From IMG/VR virus record IMGVR_UViG_3300046167_000226, positions 1-34,655 of that record: 34,655 nucleotides of DNA, one strand, 5' to 3'. A program made the translations under genes and the position numbers. This stretch comes from a virus. The number at the start of each line of letters is the position of its first letter. Position 1 is the stretch's first letter. Shown here piece after piece: positions 6,848 to 13,570 of this stretch. The notes under the pieces were generated by a model. It was given only the letters and a program-made list of their open reading frames with translations, ran no database searches and had not been told where the DNA came from.

Positions 6848-7053
6848 TGGATACAGAACTAATAGAATTATACTACAAAATGGGAATCTACAGTCTAGCT
6901 TCAGGAGTACCTTCAGATATAGTAATCGAAATGATGGAGGATTACGCTGAAGAGGATCGCTTCGAGATGGCTGAAGGATATAAAAGAGCTTTAATACAGT
7001 TTTTAAGTAAAGGATCACAAAACTCTAGATTAAAATTATTTACAGATTATTAA
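6847..7053 (+). CDS. Small acidic protein of unknown function (68 aa)
   Basis: Starts at the ATG overlapping the nuclease stop. The product is acidic and helical (LIELYYKMGIYSL, MMEDYAEEDRFEMAEGYKRAL). Translational coupling to the exonuclease suggests a linked role, perhaps as an accessory subunit, but nothing in the sequence proves it. Confidence 0.55.
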   Translation: MDTELIELYYKMGIYSLASGVPSDIVIEMMEDYAEEDRFEMAEGYKRALIQFLSKGSQNSRLKLFTDY

Positions 7054-7054
7054 T

Positions 7055-7372
7055 ATGTTTACACCTACACTAGAATCATTACAGGCAACATCAGACAAAA
7101 GCTTAATTGCTGCTCTATTAATACAATGGAATACAAAGTCTAAGAATAAAGAAGTTATAGAGGTTTCAGAAGCCTTCACTAGACTATTTACATATATAGA
7201 CTCCATGGAACTTAAAAGCTTTAGCTGTGATAGAGAAGTATCAGAGATGAGAGCAGACAAGAATAGAGCAGTCTTAAGAGCTAGAAACTCAGAAGAGAAG
7301 ATCATAGAATTAGAAGAAAAAATAAAAAAATTAGAAAAAAGTCTAAAAATATTTGGTGGTAATATAAATTAG
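7055..7372 (+). CDS. Coiled-coil protein of unknown function (105 aa)
   Basis: The N-terminal half is helical and mildly hydrophobic (SLIAALLIQW); the C-terminal half has heptad-like runs of E, K, L and I (NSEEKIIELEEKIKKLEKSL), predicting a coiled coil. Start ATG 7055 is one base after the previous stop. A promoter for the next gene overlaps its last 20 nt. No family recognised. Confidence 0.55.
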   Translation: MFTPTLESLQATSDKSLIAALLIQWNTKSKNKEVIEVSEAFTRLFTYIDSMELKSFSCDREVSEMRADKNRAVLRARNSEEKIIELEEKIKKLEKSLKIFGGNIN

Positions 7373-7383
7373 TTATATATTTG
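7352..7383 (+). promoter_or_regulatory. Host-type promoter overlapping a gene end
   Basis: TTTG at 7352-7355 and TATATTTG at 7376-7383, spacer 20 nt, lying across the stop codon of the coiled-coil gene. It drives the small genes at 7415-7837. Confidence 0.7.
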
Positions 7384-7414
7384 TATCATAGTAATTAATT
7401 AAAGACAAAATATT

Positions 7415-7567
7415 ATGACAGTAATGGTAGTAAACGGTAACAGATACCTATTAAATACAGACATGTGTGAGAAAGCTCAAGACGAAACAGCTCAGAGAAT
7501 ACTTTCAGACTATCCTCATGATGCTATTATAGAATTCGACACACCAAAGATTGAAGATTTAATTTAA
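7415..7567 (+). CDS. 50-aa protein of unknown function
   Basis: ATG 7415 to TAA 7565-7567. The product has a strand-like start (MTVMVVNGNRYLL) and an acidic remainder (EKAQDETAQRILSDYPHDAIIEFD). It is the first gene after a promoter. It reads like a small folded acidic domain; no family recognised. Confidence 0.5.
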   Translation: MTVMVVNGNRYLLNTDMCEKAQDETAQRILSDYPHDAIIEFDTPKIEDLI

Positions 7568-7584
7568 TATAAAAACAAAATAAC

Positions 7585-7770
7585 ATGGATGTAACAGAGA
7601 CAGAGAGATTCCTTTACTATAGAGTAGAAGCTCTAGAGAATAAGTTAACAGAATTAGAATTAAGCAATAAGATTCTATCTGAAGAGAATAAAGAATTAAA
7701 GTTAATGCAATTAAGAAGTTATTTAATACTTACAGATGAAAAAGACAAATACAACAATAGATATAATTAG
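7585..7770 (+). CDS. Short coiled-coil protein (61 aa)
   Basis: The sequence RVEALENKLTELELSNKIL followed by EENKELK gives a clear leucine-heptad coiled coil, then a polar tail. Its last 35 nt overlap, in another frame, the start of a membrane peptide gene, an arrangement resembling a coupled soluble/membrane pair. Function unknown. Confidence 0.5.
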   Translation: MDVTETERFLYYRVEALENKLTELELSNKILSEENKELKLMQLRSYLILTDEKDKYNNRYN

Positions 7771-7837
7771 ATTCGCTATAAGCTTAATAATACTAACCGT
7801 TTCAGCTTTGATGCTGTCTAGTATATTAGATATATAG
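7736..7837 (+). CDS. 33-aa single-pass membrane peptide
   Basis: ATG 7736 to TAG 7835-7837, overlapping the previous gene out of frame. Lysines at 2 and 3 and one hydrophobic helix (FAISLIILTVSALMLSSIL) predict an inner-membrane peptide. It is the last gene before the terminase late unit. It resembles the 33-aa peptide at 5830 in size and design, not in sequence. Confidence 0.5.
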   Translation: MKKTNTTIDIIRFAISLIILTVSALMLSSILDI

Positions 7838-7864
7838 CATTTACCACAAGCCTAGTATTTATAC

Positions 7865-7879
7865 TGTTTTTAAATAAAG
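7865..7879 (+). promoter_or_regulatory. 15-nt late motif, copy 1 (terminase unit)
   Basis: TGTTTTTAAATAAAG, preceded by C. It lies 25 nt ahead of the small-terminase start. No TTTG/TAnnTTTG promoter is present here, so the motif is the only candidate for starting this late unit. Confidence 0.7.
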
Positions 7880-7904
7880 AGTAATAAAATCAACATAAAC
7901 CAAC

Positions 7905-8213
7905 ATGGCAGGTAAAAAGAAATCAGAATGTAACTCACCTTCAGATAATTGGGGAGGTTCTAGACCTAACAGCGGTAGACCTACAAATGGAGAGGTTATA
8001 AATATACGCAAGATAATGGATGAGCATATAGATGTTAACATCGTTATGGAACAGCTACTACAGAGAATAGAATCAGGTGATCATAGAGCTATTGAATTAT
8101 TCATGAAGTATAGAGCAGGAATGCCTAAGCAAGAGATAGACCTCAACACTACAGGAACAGTAGATCACAATATAACTTTAAAAGGATTGATTTCCTTTGA
8201 CGATGACGAATAG
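7905..8213 (+). CDS. terS: Terminase small subunit
   Basis: 102 residues, directly ahead of the large subunit. The basic N-terminus (MAGKKK) and GGSRPNSGRP are typical of small terminases in Bacteroidetes phages and resemble AT-hook DNA contacts. The middle is helical (MEQLLQRIESGDHRAIELFMKY) and the C-terminus is acidic. It should recognise the packaging site and load the motor protein. It is shorter than many small terminases (150 or more), so assignment leans on the neighbour. Confidence 0.75.
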   Translation: MAGKKKSECNSPSDNWGGSRPNSGRPTNGEVINIRKIMDEHIDVNIVMEQLLQRIESGDHRAIELFMKYRAGMPKQEIDLNTTGTVDHNITLKGLISFDDDE

Positions 8214-8215
8214 CT

Positions 8216-9427
8216 ATGATTAAGTTAAGCCCTAAGTACAAACCTTTATTTCTTAATGACTCTAGATACTTTATAGTTACAGGAGGACGTGGAAGCTCTA
8301 AATCGTTTAGTATAGCTACCATGATCCTTCTACTTACTTATGAGAAAGGACATAATATATTGTTTACTAGATATACAATGACCTCAGCATCTACTTCTAT
8401 TATACCTGAAATGACAGAGAAGATAGACATTATGAATTTAAGTGATGACTTCTTAGTTAATAAAACAGATATAACTAATAAGGTTACAGGTAATAAGATA
8501 TACTTCAGAGGATTGAAAACAGGTAGCGGTAATCAGACTGCTGCTTTAAAATCGTTAAATGGAATTACTACTTGGATACTAGATGAGGCTGAAGAGATGC
8601 CTGACCCTTTACTATTTGATAAGATAGATTTATCTGTAAGGTCTAAGGACGCTCAGAATAGAGTTATCATGGTAATGAATCCGGCTACTAAAGCTCATTG
8701 GATATATAACAGATTCTTTCAGTCTAGAGGTATTATAGGAGGAGAAAACGTAACTAAAGAAGATACTACTTACATACATACTTCGTACTTAGATAATGAG
8801 AAGCATTTAGACCCTACATTCTTAGCTAATGTTAATAGAATGAAAGTGGAAAGACCTGCAGAGTATGAAGCTCAGATATTAGGAGGATGGAGATCAGTTG
8901 CTGAAGGTGTTATATTTAATAATTGGGAAGTAAAAGACTTTGACAATAGAGGAGACTACTATGGGATAGGTATGGATTTTGGTTTCTCTACTGATCCTAC
9001 AGGAGCTACTTTAATATCTATAAACAAAAATACTAAAGAGATATACTTAAAAGAGATTGTATATAGTGCAGGGTTAACTACTTCAGACATAGCTTCTAGA
9101 TTACTAAAGCACGGTAAAGATACTCTAACCATTGGTGATTCTGCTGAGCCTAGACTACTGCATGAGCTAAAACATTCTTACGGATTAAATATAAAGCCTA
9201 GTATAAAAGGACAAGGATCTATTAACCTAGGTATAGCATTACTTCAGGAATATAAACTATATGTCCATGGAGGCTCTACTAACCTTATTACAGAGCTTAA
9301 CAACTACACATGGAAGGAAGGGAAGGAAGTTGCTATAGATGACTTTAATCACCTTCTAGATGGTATCCGTTACTTTGTATCTTATCACTTATCTAAGCCT
9401 AATTCAGGGAAATACTTTATTTCTTAA
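8216..9427 (+). CDS. terL: Terminase large subunit
   Basis: 403 residues. The ATPase has Walker A GGRGSSKS at 23-30, an ILFTRYT strand and Walker B WILDEAEE near 120-126. The nuclease domain has the metal-binding GMDFG near 253, GDSAEPRL near 307 and DDFNHLLDG near 375. It packages DNA into the prohead and cuts it. The start follows the small subunit by 2 nt. A T-rich stretch after the stop (9428-9455) has no GC stem. The portal gene is unusually far away, about 19 kb downstream. Confidence 0.93.
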   Translation: MIKLSPKYKPLFLNDSRYFIVTGGRGSSKSFSIATMILLLTYEKGHNILFTRYTMTSASTSIIPEMTEKIDIMNLSDDFLVNKTDITNKVTGNKIYFRGLKTGSGNQTAALKSLNGITTWILDEAEEMPDPLLFDKIDLSVRSKDAQNRVIMVMNPATKAHWIYNRFFQSRGIIGGENVTKEDTTYIHTSYLDNEKHLDPTFLANVNRMKVERPAEYEAQILGGWRSVAEGVIFNNWEVKDFDNRGDYYGIGMDFGFSTDPTGATLISINKNTKEIYLKEIVYSAGLTTSDIASRLLKHGKDTLTIGDSAEPRLLHELKHSYGLNIKPSIKGQGSINLGIALLQEYKLYVHGGSTNLITELNNYTWKEGKEVAIDDFNHLLDGIRYFVSYHLSKPNSGKYFIS

Positions 9428-9455
9428 AACTTTTTTACTTTTTTTTTACTTTTTA

Positions 9456-9487
9456 TTTGGTAGTTACATTTATTTAGTATATCTTTG
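9456..9487 (+). promoter_or_regulatory. Host-type promoter opening the second accessory block
   Basis: TTTG at 9456-9459 and TATCTTTG at 9480-9487, spacer 20 nt. The -33 side GGTAGTTACATTTATT is shared with the promoter at 10243. Confidence 0.8.
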
Positions 9488-9507
9488 TAGTGTAAAACAG
9501 ATATATT

Positions 9508-9750
9508 ATGAAATTAATAAAGACAATAGACCAAGGATTCGCACTAATAAAGTACTATGATTTAGGAAAAACTACTTCTAAATTCGAAGGAGGATTTGAC
9601 AGAAAGATCGAAGTGATACAAACACTAGATACAGGTCAAGAATCTAAATGTAGATATAGAGGTACATGGTCAGTTGATTATGATGGAGTCGTAAGAATAG
9701 AAACAGCTTCAAAGCCTTACAGCACTAAGTGTAAAGGATTTGATTATTAA
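9508..9750 (+). CDS. Small protein of unknown function (80 aa)
   Basis: A lysine- and glycine-rich, beta-looking product (MKLIKTIDQGFALIKYYDLG, then KCRYRGTWSVDYDGVVRIET) with two conserved-looking cysteines that could pair or bind metal (CRYRG, TKCKGF). It is the first gene of the accessory block and is followed after 11 nt by the DnaA-like gene. No family recognised. Confidence 0.55.
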   Translation: MKLIKTIDQGFALIKYYDLGKTTSKFEGGFDRKIEVIQTLDTGQESKCRYRGTWSVDYDGVVRIETASKPYSTKCKGFDY

Positions 9751-9761
9751 AACCCAATATT

Positions 9762-10250
9762 ATGAAATTAGACGAATTAAAAAGAATAACACTAGAGAAA
9801 ACAGGAGTAGACTTAACATCTAAAAGTAGAAACGGTAATGTAATCTATATTAAACAATGCTATATCTATATGGCTAGAATTAATAAATACAGCTACGCTA
9901 AGATAGGTGAATCTATAGGCTTAACACATGCGACAGTACTATGGCATTTCAAACAAGCGGATTTTTGGGTTAAGAATAGCGATAGAGAGTTTATAGCTAA
10001 GATTTATGAGATTTATGACGTAGACGTAAGGGTAGTTATTGATCCTAGAGATATGCTACTTCCAATTCATTTAGCAGTATCTAAATGCCCTTTAGACAGG
10101 GTAGATGAGTTAGCTGAGAGAGTAGAAGCTATTATTAAGGGGTATCTATGGCAGGATGAGGCTAGGAAAAAGAATACCTTCACTAAAGCAAAGTCAGTAC
10201 TATTAGGTACTGAAGAAAAAGATAAAAAAAAGTTAGAATATATTTGGTAG
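9762..10250 (+). CDS. DnaA domain IV-like DNA-binding protein
   Basis: 162 residues. Residues about 25-70 (IKQCYIYMARINKYSYAKIGESIGLTHATVLWH) match the pattern of the C-terminal DNA-binding domain of DnaA: an ARxLT-type helix, S-x-x-IG, then the HATVLH signature (here HATVLWH). The AAA+ part of DnaA is absent. The remaining residues are helical and unassigned, with a charged lysine-rich C-terminus. It could bind DnaA-box-like sites in the phage or host origin, either to start phage replication or to block host initiation. The next promoter lies inside its 3' end. Confidence 0.65.
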   Translation: MKLDELKRITLEKTGVDLTSKSRNGNVIYIKQCYIYMARINKYSYAKIGESIGLTHATVLWHFKQADFWVKNSDREFIAKIYEIYDVDVRVVIDPRDMLLPIHLAVSKCPLDRVDELAERVEAIIKGYLWQDEARKKNTFTKAKSVLLGTEEKDKKKLEYIW

Positions 10251-10274
10251 TTACATTTATTCATTGTATCTTTA
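10243..10274 (+). promoter_or_regulatory. Host-type promoter overlapping the DnaA-like gene end
   Basis: TTTG at 10243-10246 and TATCTTTA at 10267-10274, spacer 20 nt. CAGTGTCAAACA follows the -7 box, similar to other accessory promoters. Confidence 0.8.
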
Positions 10275-10302
10275 CAGTGTCAAACAATAAAAACTATATA
10301 TT

Positions 10303-10539
10303 ATGAAATACTTTAGAACATTATTAAACGAAAAAGGAATTAGCTTAGATACTGTATTAGAGGTAGAAGGAGCAGAATGGGGAACTAACTTTATACCTGT
10401 TGAGGTAGTGGTAGAATTCATGGAGACTAGAGACATGGAAACTCAAAAGAAAATGAGAAACAACTTAACTAAGATTGATTTTATGAATGGAGATGTTATG
10501 CATTTCATCACATATGTTGCTAAGTTCTTAGCTAAATAA
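10303..10539 (+). CDS. Small protein of unknown function (78 aa)
   Basis: Begins MKYFRTLLNEKGISLDTVLE, which suggests a short helical start, followed by an acidic middle and a hydrophobic helix at the C-terminus (MHFITYVAKFLAK). The C-terminal residues could lie on a membrane surface. It is led by the 10243 promoter and followed by an attenuator-like hairpin. No family recognised. Confidence 0.55.
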   Translation: MKYFRTLLNEKGISLDTVLEVEGAEWGTNFIPVEVVVEFMETRDMETQKKMRNNLTKIDFMNGDVMHFITYVAKFLAK

Positions 10540-10549
10540 TAAATATAAC

Positions 10550-10568
10550 GGGGTGTAAAAACCCCTTT
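10550..10568 (+). terminator. Short GC hairpin, attenuator-like
   Basis: GGGG and CCCC enclose TGTAAAAA, followed by only three T. It is identical over more than 20 nt to the hairpin at 13538, and each sits between two genes where the second has no promoter. Partial termination is therefore likely. Confidence 0.55.
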
Positions 10569-10581
10569 AAAACTTTTAATT

Positions 10582-10785
10582 ATGGATTTTGTAAAACTAA
10601 ACGAATTAAACGAAGAGATTAAGAAGAGCTCTGATGAAATGTATAGCTTAATAGATAACGCTGATATTTTCAACAAAACAGGTAGAAAAGTATTAGCTAA
10701 GATATGCGAAGATAGAGCGACAACTCTACTAAGTAGAATCAATGTAATGAATAGAGAATTTGATCAATTAATAAATAAAAAGTAA
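10582..10785 (+). CDS. Small helical protein of unknown function (67 aa)
   Basis: Highly charged and helical (KLNELNEEIKKSSDEMYSL, then LAKICEDRATTLLSRINVM), consistent with a helical hairpin. It lies behind an attenuator-like hairpin, so it is probably made in smaller amounts than the preceding protein. No family recognised. Confidence 0.5.
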   Translation: MDFVKLNELNEEIKKSSDEMYSLIDNADIFNKTGRKVLAKICEDRATTLLSRINVMNREFDQLINKK

Positions 10786-10788
10786 GTC

Positions 10789-10956
10789 ATGAAAAAACTA
10801 TATAACAAATTAATGATAGCGTTATCTAAAAGACCATACAAAACTATAAGGTTAGAATCAGGATTAATGATAGATTACTTTAAGAATGGCAAAATGTACG
10901 CAGGTGATATCGCAAATGATGGAAGGATCATAAAAGAAACCATATATCATGGATAG
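10789..10956 (+). CDS. 55-aa basic protein of unknown function
   Basis: ATG 10789, three bases after the previous stop, to TAG 10954-10956. The N-terminal part is basic and amphipathic (MKKLYNKLMIALSKRPYKTI); the rest may be a small beta domain (LMIDYFKNGKMYAGDIANDG). The end overlaps the next gene by 8 nt. No family recognised. Confidence 0.5.
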   Translation: MKKLYNKLMIALSKRPYKTIRLESGLMIDYFKNGKMYAGDIANDGRIIKETIYHG

Positions 10957-11197
10957 AGAATGCATGGAAGCAATGTCATGGAGTTTAAAAGGTAATCACT
11001 TAAAAGTTTATCCTATACTACATAAGTCAGAGAGCTATAAGCCAAAAGGACGTAAAAAAGTTACTCTCTTCAAGGTTAAATTAGTTATAGAGATAGGTAA
11101 CGCTAAGCACATAGGAACAGAAGTTTACAGACAAGACGAAATAACACCTAAAATATGCGAAATATATAAACACTATTATAATCAACGTAAAATTTAA
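10949..11197 (+). CDS. Small basic protein of unknown function (82 aa)
   Basis: Overlaps the previous gene by 8 nt. The product mixes a helical start (MDRECMEAMSWSLKG) with a strand-rich lysine-loaded core (KGRKKVTLFKVKLVIEIGN) and a helical C-terminus (CEIYKHYYNQRKI). The positive charge suggests nucleic-acid contact, but no motif supports this further. Confidence 0.5.
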   Translation: MDRECMEAMSWSLKGNHLKVYPILHKSESYKPKGRKKVTLFKVKLVIEIGNAKHIGTEVYRQDEITPKICEIYKHYYNQRKI

Positions 11198-11201
11198 TAT
11201 C

Positions 11202-11375
11202 ATGAATGAAAACAACTATTTCAACAACTCAAAAACAATAGTAACAAAAGTGTCAAAGAATCTATATAACTTAACTATAGGGGAGGTATTTGTAGGTCAA
11301 TTTGAAAGAAGCGATCTGAGATACATTATAGAGCAAATAGATAATAACATATTAGTAGGATCAAAACCATTATAA
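11202..11375 (+). CDS. 57-aa protein of unknown function
   Basis: ATG 11202 to TAA 11373-11375, overlapping the next start (TAATG). An asparagine-rich start leads into a strand-helix segment (LYNLTIGEVFVGQFERSDLR). Size and packing fit a real operon gene. No family recognised. Confidence 0.45.
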   Translation: MNENNYFNNSKTIVTKVSKNLYNLTIGEVFVGQFERSDLRYIIEQIDNNILVGSKPL

Positions 11376-11569
11376 TGACTAACGAGAATTTAAGGTTATG
11401 TACTACCTTTGAACTAGAGCATGTGATAAATCATTTTACATGGTATGAGAATAGGTTTTTAGCTAGAGTAAAAAGGGAGCTAGATAGAAGGCATAGAATA
11501 AAATTAATCAAATTACAACAGAAAAAACAAAAAGAAAATTATGAACGCAATATCAGAAATAATAAATAA
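11375..11569 (+). CDS. 64-aa strongly basic protein
   Basis: Starts at the ATG overlapping the previous stop. The C-terminal half is rich in arginine and lysine (RVKRELDRRHRIKLIKLQ, then KKQKENYERNIRNNK), predicting a long basic helix. It overlaps the next gene by 29 nt. RNA or DNA binding is plausible. Confidence 0.45.
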   Translation: MTNENLRLCTTFELEHVINHFTWYENRFLARVKRELDRRHRIKLIKLQQKKQKENYERNIRNNK

Positions 11570-11702
11570 ACTAGAGATAATAGCAGACGATCTACCTATT
11601 AAAAGCGGTGTAGATTTAATTCTTTTAGAACATATAGATCAGGCTCTTCTACATTTAGATGAAGCTGCTGTATTAGTAGAGCATTCTGACTCTATTATAT
11701 AA
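11541..11702 (+). CDS. 53-aa acidic helical protein
   Basis: ATG 11541 to TAA 11700-11702, overlapping the end of the basic protein gene out of frame. The product is acidic and helical (ISEIINKLEIIADDLPIK, HIDQALLHLDEAAVLVEHSD). A basic and an acidic small protein from overlapping genes could form a pair, as in antitoxin/toxin or regulator complexes, but neither matches a known toxin family. Confidence 0.45.
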   Translation: MNAISEIINKLEIIADDLPIKSGVDLILLEHIDQALLHLDEAAVLVEHSDSII

Positions 11703-11717
11703 ATAATTAAAAAAAGA

Positions 11718-11749
11718 TTTGGTAGTTAAATAAAAAAAGCGTATATTTG
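11718..11749 (+). promoter_or_regulatory. Host-type promoter for the second lipoprotein
   Basis: TTTG at 11718-11721 and TATATTTG at 11742-11749, spacer 20 nt. The leader to the start codon is about 40 nt. Confidence 0.8.
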
Positions 11750-11792
11750 CACCAATAAACGAGAATAGTCTCAATAATTAAAACCAATTAAA

Positions 11793-12668
11793 ATGAAAAA
11801 AGTAGTATTATTAGTATTATCAGTAGTAGTGTTAAGCTCATGTAACAATGATAATGAGTATTATTATGACATCGAATGTCCTAAGACAGATGTAAGGATT
11901 AATATTAAATCTAAAGAAGCTAAAACAAAAGGATTAGCTAGATCAACAAACTCTGATGTTAATAGAGGAGATATTCCTGTAGCAGTTAAAGAGATTAATG
12001 TAACTTCTGAAAGTGTTTCTACAGGTATTGATAGAGAAGCTTCTTACAGCTTAGTAGATGACGGTAGCGGTGTCGATGGATTTGTAATTGCTGACGTTCC
12101 TTTAGGGGAAAATAACTTTGTAGCAACAACTACAGCAGTGGCTAAAGAAGAATACAAAAGCAAGAAAGTAAACTTAAAAAATACTACTGTACAGGCTGAG
12201 TTAGATACATTAAAATTAAAAACTCCTTACGCTGTATATGAAGGTAGTAATGATAACGTAGACATTACAGGAGTTAATGACTTTGTATCTTTAGATATGA
12301 CTACAGTTAACGGTAGAAGAATTACAGGAGGAAAGTTAGACGAATCAATTAGAGATGAGTATACTTGGCAAGTTGTAGTTCACACTTTTAATAGATTTCC
12401 TGAAGTATATGACTTAAAAGGTACTCAAGGAATGACTACTTATTGGTCTGCGTCAGATGCTGTAGAAGGAGATAAGATTACCTTTCTAGTAGAGGTATAT
12501 TCAAAAGCTACAGGAGAAAAAGTTTACTCCACTAAATTAGAGCAAGATGTAATTGCTTCCACAGGAGTTACTTCTAATTATACGGTTTATGCTGACAGAG
12601 TAGAAGCAGAAACTGTAGGATTTAACTTTACATTTCAGGAATGGAACGAATTAGATGAAGTAAATTAA
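11793..12668 (+). CDS. Predicted surface lipoprotein (291 aa)
   Basis: Signal segment MKKVVLLVLSVVVLSSC gives a lipobox with lipidated Cys 17. The residues after it (CNNDNEYYYD) contain acidic positions resembling the Bacteroidetes surface-export signal. The mature part is beta-rich, with two or more Ig-like or beta-sandwich-like stretches (around residues 70-120 and 150-290), and has no recognised enzymatic motif. It is transcribed alone, between its own promoter and a strong terminator. A phage-made surface lipoprotein of this size is a good candidate for superinfection exclusion or receptor masking; that is inferred. It is not obviously homologous to the 135-aa lipoprotein at 4185. Confidence 0.75.
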   Translation: MKKVVLLVLSVVVLSSCNNDNEYYYDIECPKTDVRINIKSKEAKTKGLARSTNSDVNRGDIPVAVKEINVTSESVSTGIDREASYSLVDDGSGVDGFVIADVPLGENNFVATTTAVAKEEYKSKKVNLKNTTVQAELDTLKLKTPYAVYEGSNDNVDITGVNDFVSLDMTTVNGRRITGGKLDESIRDEYTWQVVVHTFNRFPEVYDLKGTQGMTTYWSASDAVEGDKITFLVEVYSKATGEKVYSTKLEQDVIASTGVTSNYTVYADRVEAETVGFNFTFQEWNELDEVN

Positions 12669-12691
12669 TTACATAACTAACTGATTAAGAG

Positions 12692-12719
12692 CCATCTATT
12701 AATTTAGATGGTTTTTTTT
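12692..12719 (+). terminator. Rho-independent terminator after the second lipoprotein
   Basis: CCATCTA and TAGATGG form a perfect 7-bp stem around TTAATT, followed by eight T. Confidence 0.85.
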
Positions 12720-12738
12720 GAAAAAAAGTGAAAAAATA

Positions 12739-12770
12739 TTTGGTGGTTAAGTAAATCTGTTGTATCTTTG
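12739..12770 (+). promoter_or_regulatory. Host-type promoter
   Basis: TTTG at 12739-12742 and TATCTTTG at 12763-12770, spacer 20 nt. Followed by AAGTGTCAAACAG and then AATAACTTTAAAA, the shared leader. Confidence 0.8.
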
Positions 12771-12807
12771 AAGTGTCAAACAGTAATAACTTTAAAACAC
12801 ATATAAG

Positions 12808-13173
12808 ATGGCATTAACTAAAGAATTTAAAAGCGAATTAAAAGAAGGAATCAACAGAAAGAAAGATTACTTAGCTAGATTATCATTTCAGCAAGGTATG
12901 TACAGAAATAGTATTTTATCTCATAACTATGTTATATCTGTAGGAGCTTTCACTATAGGGTTAAAGAATGACGGATCTAAGATATTAGATTACAGATTCA
13001 ATGAGTTACCTTCATTATGGACAAAAGAAGGAGCAGAAGCTAATAAAAGAGCTTTACAGGTGAACGATAAAAGAGAAATCACTATAACAGGAAAACACAC
13101 ATGGTACGCAGAAGAGATCAAAAAAGTAAAGTCAATGATCGCGTCAGTAGAGAATATTTTAAATAATAATTAA
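12808..13173 (+). CDS. Protein of unknown function (121 aa)
   Basis: A basic N-terminal helix (EFKSELKEGINRKKDYLARL), a beta-looking centre (NYVISVGAFTIGLKNDG) and a helical C-terminus (WYAEEIKKVKSMIASVENIL). It is a one-gene cassette between the promoter at 12739 and the next at 13190. No family recognised. Confidence 0.55.
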   Translation: MALTKEFKSELKEGINRKKDYLARLSFQQGMYRNSILSHNYVISVGAFTIGLKNDGSKILDYRFNELPSLWTKEGAEANKRALQVNDKREITITGKHTWYAEEIKKVKSMIASVENILNNN

Positions 13174-13189
13174 AAAAAGTGCAAAAAGA

Positions 13190-13221
13190 TTTGGTGGTTA
13201 GAAATAATCACCTTATCTTTG
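13190..13221 (+). promoter_or_regulatory. Host-type promoter with internal inverted repeat
   Basis: TTTG at 13190-13193 and TATCTTTG at 13214-13221, spacer 20 nt. Bases 13193-13212 read GGTG-N-TTA, four bases, TAA-N-CACC, the same operator-like layout as at 5483 and 5778. Confidence 0.8.
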
Positions 13222-13260
13222 AAGTGTCGAAAGGCAATAACTTTAAAAAAACTAGAAATT

Positions 13261-13518
13261 ATGACTACTATCGAACTAAACAAAGCACTAAGAGAATACG
13301 CAATCGAAGACATGGGATATGCAAAAGAAGGAGGACAAATTGCAATAGCACAAACTTTAAAAGGATTAATTAATCTTCATGTAGTAGATGCACCTTATGA
13401 AGCTTATCAAGTATATAACAATAGAAACGAGCAATTGACGGGAGTGATGAGCGAAGAGAAAATGATCGTATGGTTATCTAAAGTATATGACGTAAGTGAA
13501 GTTGAGGTAATAGACTAA
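13261..13518 (+). CDS. Small protein of unknown function (85 aa)
   Basis: Start ATG 13261 is preferred; an in-frame start at 13219 lies inside the -7 box. The product begins MTTIELNKALREYAIEDMGY and is mainly helical, with a C-terminal WLSKVYDVSEVEVID segment. It is regulated by the operator-bearing promoter and followed by the attenuator-like hairpin. No family recognised. Confidence 0.55.
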   Translation: MTTIELNKALREYAIEDMGYAKEGGQIAIAQTLKGLINLHVVDAPYEAYQVYNNRNEQLTGVMSEEKMIVWLSKVYDVSEVEVID

Positions 13519-13536
13519 TAAAAATAATAACATAAC

Positions 13537-13556
13537 AGGGGTGTAAAAACCCCTTT
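13537..13556 (+). terminator. Short GC hairpin, attenuator-like
   Basis: GGGG-TGTAAAAA-CCCC followed by three T, near-identical to the hairpin at 10550. The following gene has no promoter of its own. Confidence 0.55.
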
Positions 13557-13570
13557 AAAATAAAAACATT

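Noticed and set aside
6815-7305. Minus-strand open frames here and elsewhere (4530-4724, 5307-5672, 7859-8041, 10067-10264, 10443-10742, 19545-19919, 20283-20543, 22090-22341, 22973-23197, 26773-26964)
   Set aside because: All are antisense to well-supported genes. Several end in the same few residues only because they read the reverse complement of the late motif.
9428-9455. T-rich stretch after terL as a rho-independent terminator
   Set aside because: It has no GC stem ahead of the T runs. It may help separate transcripts but I cannot support a terminator.
9360-9560. A + strand frame overlapping the end of the large terminase gene
   Set aside because: It overlaps terL and the promoter at 9456 and is driven by the T-rich stretch; its composition is not that of a phage gene.
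13179-13373. A + strand frame starting before the promoter at 13190
   Set aside because: It begins upstream of the predicted transcription start and overlaps the better-supported gene at 13261 in another frame.
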